64,000 nt of DNA from Massilia sp. YIM B02769. Lineage in GTDB: Bacteria > Pseudomonadota > Gammaproteobacteria > Burkholderiales > Burkholderiaceae_D. Positions 48,236-55,744 of this stretch are shown piece by piece. Within the stretch, counting starts at the first letter, position 1. Every line of letters starts with the position of its first letter. The translations under genes were made by a program, and so were the position numbers. The notes under the pieces were generated by a model that was not told where the DNA came from, searched no databases, and worked only from the letters and a program-made list of their open reading frames with translations. The stretch is taken from positions 1-64,000 of the forward strand of contig NZ_JASNRC010000016.1 in NCBI RefSeq assembly GCF_030411995.1, written 5' to 3'.

Positions 48236-48702
48236 GATGATTCCTTTTGTTGTGGTAATGAAGGGGAAGGGCGTCCTGCCCCGAGTATCCGTTCGCGCAA
48301 TTTCTTCAGCGCGCCATCGACCTCGTCGAATTCGGCATCGCTGAAATCCTCGAATAATTGCTTTCCGTGTGCAACCACCTTCGGGAACACATCGCGAAAC
48401 ACCGCGTCGCCGCGTTCGGTCAGGCGCACGAAATACGAGCGCTTGTCCTCAAGGCTGCGTTCGCGCAGCACCAAGTTTTTCTGCTCGAGCCGCTCGATGA
48501 CGCCGGTGAGCGTGCCCTTGGTAATCAGGGTGCGCTTGCCAAGCTCCTTGTAGCTCATGCCACTGGTATTGCCGAGTGTGGCGATGATATCGAACTGCGC
48601 ATGCGTTAAACCGTACTGGCGCACGGATTCGCCCGAATACCGTTCGAAGCCCTGCAGGCATTCGGCCAGCAAGCGGACGCTCTTTAAATATCGTTCCCCC
48701 AT
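48232..48702 (-). CDS. MarR-family transcriptional regulator
   Basis: A 156-residue winged-helix regulator: QYGLTHAQFDIIATLGNTSGMSYKELGKRTLITKGTLTGVIERLEQKNLV is the DNA-binding part and RSLEDKRSYFVRLTERGDAVF the wing. Members usually repress a neighbouring gene until a small ligand binds. The divergent DMT permease 100 bases away is a plausible target. It overlaps the 93-residue gene by 4 bases. Confidence 0.92.
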   Translation of the reverse strand: MGERYLKSVRLLAECLQGFERYSGESVRQYGLTHAQFDIIATLGNTSGMSYKELGKRTLITKGTLTGVIERLEQKNLVLRERSLEDKRSYFVRLTERGDAVFRDVFPKVVAHGKQLFEDFSDAEFDEVDGALKKLRERILGAGRPSPSLPQQKESS

Positions 48703-48801
48703 GAAGGGAGATTATAGCCGTCGGCGGCCTGCCTGCGATGACGGTTGGCCTTTTATGGGCGAGGCGCGTTACCATACGCGCTTTGCCCGCGCCCCCTGTC
48801 C

Positions 48802-49704
48802 ATGACCCGCCATCTCCACGGCATATTCGCTCTCTTGCTCGTCACACTGGTCTGGGGCACGACCTTCCCGGCAATGAAAGACCTGACTGGCCATTTCTCG
48901 GCGGTCTGGATCATTCTCGTGCGCTTTGTCCTTGCCGCCATATTGTTGTCGCCCTTCCTGTGGCGCGGCAAACTGGCCGACATGCGTGCCGGCGCCATCC
49001 TCGGCGCCTTGTTGTTTTTCTGCTTCGTGTTCCAGGTCGAGGGCCTGGCCCTGACCAGCTCAAACCGCAACGCCTTCATCTGCGGCCTGAACGTGCTGGT
49101 CGTGCCGCTGCTGGGCGTACTCGCCGGCCGCCTGCCGGAACGCCGCATCGTGCTGGCCCTGGTGATGTCGATTGCCGGCCTGGCCGCCCTGTGCTGGGAC
49201 GGCGGCGCCTGGGGAACTGGAGACTCGCTCGCCCTGATGAGCGCACTGTGCTTCGGCGTCTACATCAAGGTGATGGAAGTGCAGACCCGGCGTGCCACGC
49301 GCCTGCTCACCGTGACTGCCGCCCAGATCGCCACCGTCGGCCTGTGCGCCGCGCTGTGGCTGCTGGCGCGCGAATTGCCGGGCGAGGCCGCGGCGCGCGC
49401 CGCCTACCTCGACGGCGTATTCAGCAAGCTTGGCCAGCACGGCTGGAACTTCGCCTACCTGGGCGTGGTCGCCACCGCCGCCATCATCTCGCTGCAAACC
49501 TGGGGCCAGTCGCGCACCTCGGCCAACGAAGCGGCGGTGGTGTACGCCTTCGAGCCGGCCGCCGCCGCCTTCTTCGGCTACTTCTGGCTGGGCGAAGCCT
49601 TGACGGCGCGGGGCTGGCTGGGTGGATTGTTGTTGATCTCCGGTATGATAGTCAGCCAATGGAATTCCGAACGCCGGCCATCCGCCGCGCTTGCTCCCGA
49701 GTGA
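48802..49704 (+). CDS. DMT-superfamily permease (EamA family)
   Basis: A 300-residue protein with ten membrane helices in two EamA repeats. Marks are LLLVTLVWGTTFPAMKDLTGHFSAVWIILVR-type helix 1-2 sequence and VVYAFEPAAAAFFGYFWLGEALTARGWLGGLLLISG in repeat 2. It is likely an exporter of amino acids or metabolites. The start at 48802 gives MTRHLHGIFALLL. It is divergent from MarR and followed after 21 bases by the ArgR-like regulator. Arginine or related export would fit that context but is not shown. Confidence 0.88.
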   Translation: MTRHLHGIFALLLVTLVWGTTFPAMKDLTGHFSAVWIILVRFVLAAILLSPFLWRGKLADMRAGAILGALLFFCFVFQVEGLALTSSNRNAFICGLNVLVVPLLGVLAGRLPERRIVLALVMSIAGLAALCWDGGAWGTGDSLALMSALCFGVYIKVMEVQTRRATRLLTVTAAQIATVGLCAALWLLARELPGEAAARAAYLDGVFSKLGQHGWNFAYLGVVATAAIISLQTWGQSRTSANEAAVVYAFEPAAAAFFGYFWLGEALTARGWLGGLLLISGMIVSQWNSERRPSAALAPE

Positions 49705-49725
49705 ACAACGTCACGATCCGCTTCA

Positions 49726-50667
49726 ATGCCGCAAGCTGAACTGTCCCGCCTGGCGCAGGAGAAGCCGCTGCGCGTGCTGCTCGTGAATGCCGGCGAGCCG
49801 GACACGATGAGCTGGTCGGGCCTGGCCCAGCCGCTGCGCCTGGCCGCCAAGATCCTTGGCCCCGAGCGCCTGCACGTGGACGTGCGCAGCCCCGACAAAT
49901 TCACCAGCGACGCCCAGCGCCACTGGCATCTGGTGCTGCTGGCCGCCGACGAAGCCCAGGCCGGCCTGAAACCGGCGAACTTCCGCGCCCTGGTCGAACG
50001 CTGCCGCGCCGCGCCATTCTGGGGCGGCGTGGGCGCCGGCGTGCTGTGGCTGGCCGAGGCCGGCGCGCTGAACGGCGTGCGCACTGCACTGCCGTGGTCG
50101 CTGTACGCCGGCGCCGACAGCCGCGCCGACCAGGCCGTCTTTACCCCGAATCTCTACGAAATCGAAGGCGAACGTTTGACCTGCTGCGGCGGGGCGGCGT
50201 CCGTGGACTTCGCGCTGACCTTGATCGAGATCATTTTTGGCTCGACGGTGCAGGCGCAGGTGAAGGAAATCCTGTGTGTCGACCGGGTGCGCGGCAAGGA
50301 AGAGCGCCAGCGCGTGGCCTTGCAGGCGCGTTTTGGCGTGCTGCAGCCGAAGCTGACCGAGGCGGTGACGCTAATGGAAACAAATATCGAGGAGCCGCTG
50401 TCGACCGACGAGATTGCCCAGCTGGCGGGGGTGTCGCGGCGCCAGCTGGAGCGGTTGTTCAAGCAGTATCTCGGGAGTTTGCCGTCACGCTATTACTTGG
50501 AACTACGCCTGACGCGGGCGCGGCAGTTGCTGCTCGATACGAACTACTCGATCGTGCAGGTGGGGCTGATGTGCGGGTTTTCGTCGGGGTCGCATTTTTC
50601 GACGGCGTTCGGGGCGCTGTTCGGGAATACGCCGCGGGAAGAGCGACAGCGCAGGCTCGCTGAATAA
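49726..50667 (+). CDS. argR: AraC/GlxA-family regulator resembling Pseudomonas ArgR
   Basis: A 313-residue protein. The N-terminal DJ-1/PfpI-like domain (about 10-190) has CCGGAASVDFALTLIE where the family keeps ACGG. The C-terminal AraC domain (about 210-310) has NIEEPLSTDEIAQLAGVSRR, QLERLFKQYLGSLPSRYYLE and CGFSSGSHFSTAFGALFGNTPREER. From memory this is very close to P. aeruginosa ArgR, the arginine-responsive activator of the aru/AST operon. The AST operon starts 1.7 kb downstream. The regulatory assignment is inference from similarity and location. Confidence 0.83.
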   Translation: MPQAELSRLAQEKPLRVLLVNAGEPDTMSWSGLAQPLRLAAKILGPERLHVDVRSPDKFTSDAQRHWHLVLLAADEAQAGLKPANFRALVERCRAAPFWGGVGAGVLWLAEAGALNGVRTALPWSLYAGADSRADQAVFTPNLYEIEGERLTCCGGAASVDFALTLIEIIFGSTVQAQVKEILCVDRVRGKEERQRVALQARFGVLQPKLTEAVTLMETNIEEPLSTDEIAQLAGVSRRQLERLFKQYLGSLPSRYYLELRLTRARQLLLDTNYSIVQVGLMCGFSSGSHFSTAFGALFGNTPREERQRRLAE

Positions 50668-50669
50668 CT

Positions 50670-50918
50670 CTAGGCACCGTACTCAACCCAGATGCGTTCG
50701 CCTGGGTGATGTTCCTCGATGGTCGAGAGTGCATTTTCCAACGTGAGCGCATCCGCATTCCCAAGCGAGTAGTTAAAGCGGGTCAGTCCATTAAACGATA
50801 GCTCTTGAAATGCTGATTCGGACAAGGCATTGGCTCCGCACCAAACATGGATTTGCCTGTCCTTTGCAATCTCCAGAATGTCATGCAGCCCTTGCGGTGT
50901 GATGGCGAGGTAGATCAT
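50670..50918 (-). CDS. Small hypothetical protein
   Basis: An 82-residue acidic protein (MIYLAITPQGLHDILEIAKDRQ...GERIWVEYGA) of unknown function. Start 50918 is chosen because AAGGAC lies 6 bases upstream on the minus strand. Base composition is clearly more AT-rich than neighbours, with rarer codons, suggesting acquisition. Its stop lies 2 bases from the end of the argR-like gene. Upstream, facing away, is the 21-bp-unit array. Confidence 0.62.
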   Translation of the reverse strand: MIYLAITPQGLHDILEIAKDRQIHVWCGANALSESAFQELSFNGLTRFNYSLGNADALTLENALSTIEEHHPGERIWVEYGA

Positions 50919-51058
50919 TTGCGTCCTTGAATAAAAATCGTGATCACGGCTGTCAAATAAAAGGCAGTTTGTCGACTGATCAATTTCTCCTTTCTCCTGA
51001 ACCATCAGCAATCGCGTAAGCCTTCCGGAAGTGATCATAGGGATTCTTCGGGATCACC

Positions 51059-51336
51059 CGATATCGCACGATTCCTCACGTTCTAAAGCGATACGTGCAC
51101 GAAACAGCACGATACGTTTGCGAAATCGCGCGATTCTTTGACGCAAATAGACGATTGGTTTACGAATTCGAACGATACGAAATCCGTATGTCTAACAGAC
51201 TATACAGCCGTCGCCGTTATCGCTTGAAAGCGTGCTCCCATCGCGTGATTTCGCGGCATTATCGTATCGATTCGCGCGACTTTCGTACGTTTTCGCATGC
51301 ATATCGTGTGATATCGTTCTCTATCGTGTGAAAGCG
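51059..51336. repeat. Inverted array of degenerate 21-bp units with CG every 10.5 bp
   Basis: In the left half, CG dinucleotides occur at 51069, 51079, 51089, 51100, 51110, 51121, 51131, 51142, 51152, 51163 and 51173. In the right half they occur at 51221, 51231, 51242, 51252, 51263, 51273, 51284, 51294, 51305, 51315, 51325 and 51335, so steps are 10 or 11 throughout. CGAT marks every second step on the left. ATCG marks it on the right at mirror positions, with one TTCG. The unit is about CGATacgtttgCGAAAtcga. The dyad is at 51197.5, near GTCTAACAGAC. The frame 51041-51331 stays open as Arg-containing heptads. The array ends 6 bases before the next gene. Confidence 0.85.
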
Positions 51337-51341
51337 AGCAA

Positions 51342-51836
51342 ATGATGGATCATCCTACCCCCACTCCCGGTATGGCCATGCCCATACCAATCGAGTTGCA
51401 CCAGCAACTTTTGCTTGCGGTAATCCAGTCCGGCTTCAAGAAAGAAGCATGGGAGATCGGCGCCGCTGCCATCCGGGATTGGCTCGTCCGACACCAGCCG
51501 GACGCAATTGCCATGCCGGTTACTTCCGGTTATCAATGGAAGAATGTCTTTTTGCCGAATGGAACCCTGCTGCGCACGGTATTCAACGGCAAGAATTACC
51601 ACGCGCTCGTCGAAGGCGACCAGCTCCGATATGAGAAGGCAATTACCTCGCCGAGCCGTTTTGCCAATGCGGTGGGCGGCGTTCGGCGCAATGCATGGAA
51701 GGTCATCTGGGTCCTGCTTCCGGACGCCACGACATGGAAGCTTGCGGACGAGCTTCGTCCGCGAAGAAAACCCTTAGCGCTAAAGAATCGTCACGAAGGA
51801 AAGTCGTTTTCAACCGGCATACGGTCAAGCCCTTAA
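51342..51836 (+). CDS. Hypothetical protein with RAMA-like C-terminal domain
   Basis: A 164-residue protein. Residues about 15-55 are helical (IPIELHQQLLLAVIQSGFKK) and may be a small DNA-binding or dimerisation part. Residues about 70-145 (LPNGTLLRTVFNGKNYHALV, SPSRFANAVGGVRRNAWKVI) resemble the RAMA/DUF2924-type domain, predicted to bind modified DNA in restriction-related proteins. The tail is basic. Start ATG 51342, or 51345, lies immediately after the phased array, so the array must overlap its promoter or leader. More AT-rich than the local core genes. Confidence 0.68.
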   Translation: MMDHPTPTPGMAMPIPIELHQQLLLAVIQSGFKKEAWEIGAAAIRDWLVRHQPDAIAMPVTSGYQWKNVFLPNGTLLRTVFNGKNYHALVEGDQLRYEKAITSPSRFANAVGGVRRNAWKVIWVLLPDATTWKLADELRPRRKPLALKNRHEGKSFSTGIRSSP

Positions 51837-51855
51837 TGGATGGAGCGCGTGGGTG

Positions 51856-52122
51856 TTACCACCGCCCACGTGCAAAATTCGCGATTGCAAGGTAGAGAAG
51901 ACCCGCCACAGCCACACCGACGACCAGCAATGCGGTGCCCGTGCTGATCCAGTATGTCCGCCTGTCGCGCGGATTGGCTCCTGCCAATCCCAGCAAGGGA
52001 GCTAGCGCAAGAATAAAGGGTGGAACGAGCGAGCCCAGGCTAAATGCAAGCAAGCCGCCGAATATAAATACAAAGGCAAGATGAAGCAGGATGAATGTCG
52101 TGCGGGTATGTGGTGGGCGCAT
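51856..52122 (-). CDS. Small membrane protein
   Basis: An 88-residue hydrophobic protein with about three membrane helices (TFILLHLAFVFIFGGLLAFS, FILALAPLLGLAG, GTALLVVGVAVAGLLYLAIA). No family recognised. ATG 52122 is used; an upstream TTG at 52134 is possible. No good SD. It converges on the RAMA-like gene and diverges from the AST operon. Confidence 0.6.
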   Translation of the reverse strand: MRPPHTRTTFILLHLAFVFIFGGLLAFSLGSLVPPFILALAPLLGLAGANPRDRRTYWISTGTALLVVGVAVAGLLYLAIANFARGRW

Positions 52123-52238
52123 GAAGATCCGCAAGTCGGCTGGTCACTATGGCAATTCTACCGCCGGTAGCCTTGCTCTGCTGCTACACGGGATGCAAGA
52201 GAAACCGTACCGGCCTTCCGGCCAAAAATGAAAATCCC

Positions 52239-52281
52239 CGTCGCACTTCTGTAAGAACTTGCCTGGTAGCCTTCCTATAAT
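52239..52281 (+). promoter_or_regulatory. Candidate ArgR half-site and -10 box of the AST operon
   Basis: CGTCGC-N8-AA at 52239-52254 differs by one base from the TGTCGC-N8-AA half-site described for Pseudomonas ArgR. TATAAT at 52276-52281 is a perfect -10 box. No -35 hexamer lies at the right distance, as expected for an activator-dependent promoter. The astC ATG is 61 bases further on. Confidence 0.5.
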
Positions 52282-52342
52282 GACCAGACTCGGCGCCCGG
52301 CCCTTGGCGCGCCTGTCACGAACTTAGGATGAGGAAAAAGTC

Positions 52343-53584
52343 ATGAACGCAAAGCTTGATTCGGGTGTCACAACGCGGCCTGTCACTCGGCAGACCTTCG
52401 ACGAAGTCCTCGTCCCGACCTACGCCCCGGCTGCGATGGTGCCGGTACGCGCCTCGGGCCTGGACGTGTGGGACCAGGAAGGCAAGCACTACCTCGACTT
52501 CACCTCCGGCATCGCCGTCTCGAGCCTGGGCCACTGCAACCCGGTGCTGGTCGACGCGATGACCAAGCAGATCAACACCCTCTGGCACCTCGGCAACGGC
52601 TATACCAACGAGCCGGTGCTGCGCCTGGGTACGGCCCTGACCGAAGCCACCTTCGCCGACCGCGCCTTCTTCTGCAACTCGGGCGCGGAAGCGAACGAAG
52701 CGGCCCTGAAACTGGCGCGCAAGTACGCGCACACCAAGTTCGGCCCGCACAAGTCGCGCATCATTTCCTGCCTGTCGTCCTTCCACGGCCGCACCCTGTT
52801 CACCGTGTCGGTCGGCGGCCAGCCGAAGTACACCGAAGGCTTCGAGCCGCTGCCGCAGGAAATCAACCACATCCCGTACAACGACATCGACGCGGCGCGC
52901 GCCGCCATCCTCGATGACGTGGCGGCCGTGATCGTCGAGCCGATCCAGGGCGAGGGCGGCGTCATCCCGGGCAACAAGGAATACCTGCAAGCCCTGCGCG
53001 AGCTGTGCGACAAGACCGGCGCGCTGCTGATCTTCGACGAAGTGCAGTCGGGCGTGGGCCGCACCGGCACCCTGTACACCTACATGGACACCGGCGTGAC
53101 CCCGGACATCCTGACCAGCGCCAAGGCCCTCGGCAACGGCTACCCGATCGGCGCCATGCTCACCACGAACGCGATCGCCGAGCACTTCAACGTCGGCTCG
53201 CACGGCACCACCTACGGCGGCAACCCGCTGGCCGCGACCGTCGCGCTGAACGTGATCGAAACCATCAACCAGCCGGCATTCCTGGCGCGCGTGAAGGAAG
53301 CCAGTGCCAAGATCTTCGCCAACCTCGACAAGCTGAGCGCCGACTACCCGCAGCTGTTCGGCAAAGCACGCGGCATGGGCCTGCTGATCGGCCTGCCGAT
53401 GGCCGAAGGCTACAAGGGCCGCGCCAAGGACCTGACCAAGGTCGCCGAGAACCTCGGCCTGATGCTGCTGGTGGCCGGCTTCGACGTCGTGCGCCTGGCG
53501 CCGGCGCTGATCGTCTCGGACGAGCAGATCGCCGAAGCCGACCGCATCATGCGCGCCGCCGTCGAGCAGTTCCTGGCTGCCTGA
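52343..53584 (+). CDS. astC: Succinylornithine/acetylornithine transaminase
   Basis: A 413-residue class III aminotransferase. Marks are NSGAEANEAALKLARKYA, LSSFHGRTLFTVSVGGQPKY, LLIFDEVQSGVGRTGTLY, and the PLP Lys in LTSAKALGNGYPIGAMLT. It converts N2-succinylornithine with 2-oxoglutarate to the semialdehyde and glutamate (AST step 3). It could also serve in arginine synthesis (ArgD), but the operon points to catabolism. GATGAGG lies upstream of the ATG. A hairpin lies between this gene and aruF. Confidence 0.95.
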   Translation: MNAKLDSGVTTRPVTRQTFDEVLVPTYAPAAMVPVRASGLDVWDQEGKHYLDFTSGIAVSSLGHCNPVLVDAMTKQINTLWHLGNGYTNEPVLRLGTALTEATFADRAFFCNSGAEANEAALKLARKYAHTKFGPHKSRIISCLSSFHGRTLFTVSVGGQPKYTEGFEPLPQEINHIPYNDIDAARAAILDDVAAVIVEPIQGEGGVIPGNKEYLQALRELCDKTGALLIFDEVQSGVGRTGTLYTYMDTGVTPDILTSAKALGNGYPIGAMLTTNAIAEHFNVGSHGTTYGGNPLAATVALNVIETINQPAFLARVKEASAKIFANLDKLSADYPQLFGKARGMGLLIGLPMAEGYKGRAKDLTKVAENLGLMLLVAGFDVVRLAPALIVSDEQIAEADRIMRAAVEQFLAA

Positions 53585-53616
53585 TCCGCGAAAAGCCATA
53601 GCACCTTGCAGTAACA

Positions 53617-53640
53617 AGGCCCGCGGAACAGCGCGGGCCT
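53617..53640 (+). terminator. Intercistronic hairpin between astC and aruF
   Basis: AGGCCCGCG (53617-53625) pairs with CGCGGGCCT (53632-53640) around a 6-base loop. Only a T-poor tail (CCGTTCGTTT) follows, so it may attenuate transcription or protect the astC message rather than terminate fully. Confidence 0.5.
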
Positions 53641-53676
53641 CCGTTCGTTTGCACTGAGGTCTTTTTGGGAGTTCAC

Positions 53677-54699
53677 ATGTATGTTGTCCGTCCGGTAGAA
53701 CTGTCGGATATCGGCGCGCTGGAAAGCCTGGCCGCCGTGACGACGCCGGGAGTGCACACGCTGCCGCGCACGCGCGACGCGATCACCGCCTTTGTCGAGC
53801 GTTCCATCGCCTCGTTCGCGGCGCAGGTCGATATCCCGAGCGAGGAGTCCTACTTGTTCGTGCTGGAAGACACGGCCAGCAACGAGGTCGTCGGCACCGC
53901 CGCCGTACATGCCTCGGCCGGCTCGAACGGCACCTATTTCGCCTTCCGCAACGACGTCATCCAGCAGGTCTCGCGCGACCTGAACATCAGCCACAGCGTG
54001 CACGCGCTCACGCTGTGCTCGGAACTTACCGCCTGCTCGCAGCTGGCCGGTTTCAATCTGCGCGACCGCGCGCGTGCCGGCATCGAGGCCGCGCTGCTGT
54101 CGCGTGCGCGCCTGCTGTTCGCGGCGCTGGCGCCGCACCGCTTCGGCGACCGCTTCTTCGTGCCGATGCCGGGCGTGACCGATGGCGAGGGCCAGTCGCC
54201 GTTCTGGAATGCGCTGGGCCGCAAGTTCTTCAAGATGGATTTCCTCGAGGCCGAGCGCATCATCGGCGGGGCGCGCAACCGCACCCTGATCGTCGAGCTG
54301 ATGCCGCATTACCCCGTGTACGTGCCGCTGCTGCCGGGCGACGCCCAGGCGGCCATGGGCCAGATCCATCCGAGCGGCCAGCTGGCCTTCAAGCTGCTTA
54401 CGGAAGAGGGCTTCGAAGCGGACGAATATGTCGATATCTTCGACGGCGGCCCGATCCTGGCGGCCCATAAACTGTCGCTGCGCTCGTTCTGCGGTTCGCA
54501 GCAGCGCCGCGTCGAGAGCGCATCGCGCGGCAATGGTGCCACCGTCACCTATGCGGTGGCCACCAGTGCCGACCGCTTCCGCGCCGTCACCGTGGCCTGC
54601 CCGTCCTGCGATACCTCCGACGCCATCTGCCTGCCGGCCGAGGCACAGAAGGTGCTGGGCGTGGCGCCGGGCGACACCGTCATCTGCGTCAGAATCTGA
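53677..54699 (+). CDS. aruF: Arginine N-succinyltransferase, alpha subunit
   Basis: A 340-residue member of the AstA/AruF family: MYVVRPVELSDIGALESLA at the start, YLFVLEDTASNEVVGTAAV, SPFWNALGRKFFKMDF, ELMPHYPVYVPLLP and EEGFEADEYVDIFDGGP. It transfers succinyl from succinyl-CoA to arginine (AST step 1). As in Pseudomonas, it is paired with a second, related subunit directly downstream. The start at 53677 is the ATG matching the family N-terminus. The gap to the beta gene is 10 bases. Confidence 0.95.
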   Translation: MYVVRPVELSDIGALESLAAVTTPGVHTLPRTRDAITAFVERSIASFAAQVDIPSEESYLFVLEDTASNEVVGTAAVHASAGSNGTYFAFRNDVIQQVSRDLNISHSVHALTLCSELTACSQLAGFNLRDRARAGIEAALLSRARLLFAALAPHRFGDRFFVPMPGVTDGEGQSPFWNALGRKFFKMDFLEAERIIGGARNRTLIVELMPHYPVYVPLLPGDAQAAMGQIHPSGQLAFKLLTEEGFEADEYVDIFDGGPILAAHKLSLRSFCGSQQRRVESASRGNGATVTYAVATSADRFRAVTVACPSCDTSDAICLPAEAQKVLGVAPGDTVICVRI

Positions 54700-54709
54700 G
54701 AGAGGCACC

Positions 54710-55744
54710 ATGCTCGTCATTCGTTCCATCGCTGCTTCCGACCTCGACGGCCTGATCGACCTGGCCACCCAGGTCGGCAGCGGCATGACCACCCTGAAGC
54801 CCGACCGCAAGATGCTGGGCGACCGCGTCGACTGCGCCGTCGCCTCGTTTGCCGAGACGATTCCGCCCGAAGAGCGCGACTACATGTTCGTGCTCGAAGA
54901 CACGAGCAATGGCCGCCTGGCCGGCATCTGCGCCATCAAGGGCGCGGTCGGCCTGACCGAGCCGTTCTATAACTACCGCATCGGCACCCTGGTGCATTCC
55001 AGCCGCGAACTGAACGTGTTCACGCGCATGGAAACCCTGTACCTGTCGAACGATCTCACCGGCGCCACCGAACTGTGCTCGCTGTTCCTGCAGCCTGACT
55101 ACCGCAGTGGCGGCTACAACGGCAAGTGGCTGTCGAAGAGCCGCTTCCTGTTCATCGCCCAGTTCCAGCAGCTGTTCACCGAGAAGATCATCGCCGAGAT
55201 GCGCGGCTACTTGCTGGAAGACGGCACCAGCCCCTTTTACGAAGGCCTCGGGCGTCACTTCTTCAAGATGGATTTCAACCATGTCGACGGCCTGACCGCG
55301 ATTGGAAAAAAATCCTTCATCGCCGAGCTGATGCCGCGCCAGCCGCTGTACGTGGATTACCTGCCGGATTCGGCGCGCGAAGTGATCGGCCAGGTACACC
55401 GCTCGACCCTCCCAGCGCGCAAGCTGCTGGAGCAGGAAGGCATGCACTACGACGGCTATGTCGACATCTTCGATGCCGGTCCGGTGCTGCAGGGCCGCGT
55501 GTCAGACCTGCGCTCGGTACGCGACAGCGTGCTGCGCGTGGCCGTCGAGGGCAAGCCCGAGGGCGAAACCGACTGCATGTTGGTGTCGAACACGAAGCTG
55601 CACGATTTCCGGATGGTGCTGGCGCAGACCACGATCGACGGCACGGAAGCGGTGCTCTCGGCCGACGAGCTGGCGCTGCTGCATTGCGAGGCGGGCGACA
55701 CGGTGCGCACGCTGTCACTCAACGTCAGGAAGAACAATGGATAA
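54710..55744 (+). CDS. aruG: Arginine N-succinyltransferase, beta subunit
   Basis: A 344-residue paralogue of AruF: MLVIRSIAASDLDGLIDLA, YMFVLEDTSNGRLAGICAIK, LSNDLTGATELCSLFLQPDYR, SPFYEGLGRHFFKMDFN, ELMPRQPLYVDYLPDSAREV. The alpha and beta chains together form the transferase in Pseudomonas; enterobacteria use one AstA chain. GAGAGAGG lies before the ATG. It overlaps astD by 8 bases, so translation is coupled. Confidence 0.95.
   Translation: MLVIRSIAASDLDGLIDLATQVGSGMTTLKPDRKMLGDRVDCAVASFAETIPPEERDYMFVLEDTSNGRLAGICAIKGAVGLTEPFYNYRIGTLVHSSRELNVFTRMETLYLSNDLTGATELCSLFLQPDYRSGGYNGKWLSKSRFLFIAQFQQLFTEKIIAEMRGYLLEDGTSPFYEGLGRHFFKMDFNHVDGLTAIGKKSFIAELMPRQPLYVDYLPDSAREVIGQVHRSTLPARKLLEQEGMHYDGYVDIFDAGPVLQGRVSDLRSVRDSVLRVAVEGKPEGETDCMLVSNTKLHDFRMVLAQTTIDGTEAVLSADELALLHCEAGDTVRTLSLNVRKNNG

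Noticed and set aside
51059..51336. CRISPR array
   Set aside because: Units are contiguous and degenerate, with no constant repeat and unique spacer pattern, and the two halves are inverted; no cas gene is near.
52253..52281. Normal sigma-70 promoter for astC with TTGCCT as -35
   Set aside because: TTGCCT at 52259 is only 11 bases from the TATAAT box, too close for a -35 element.
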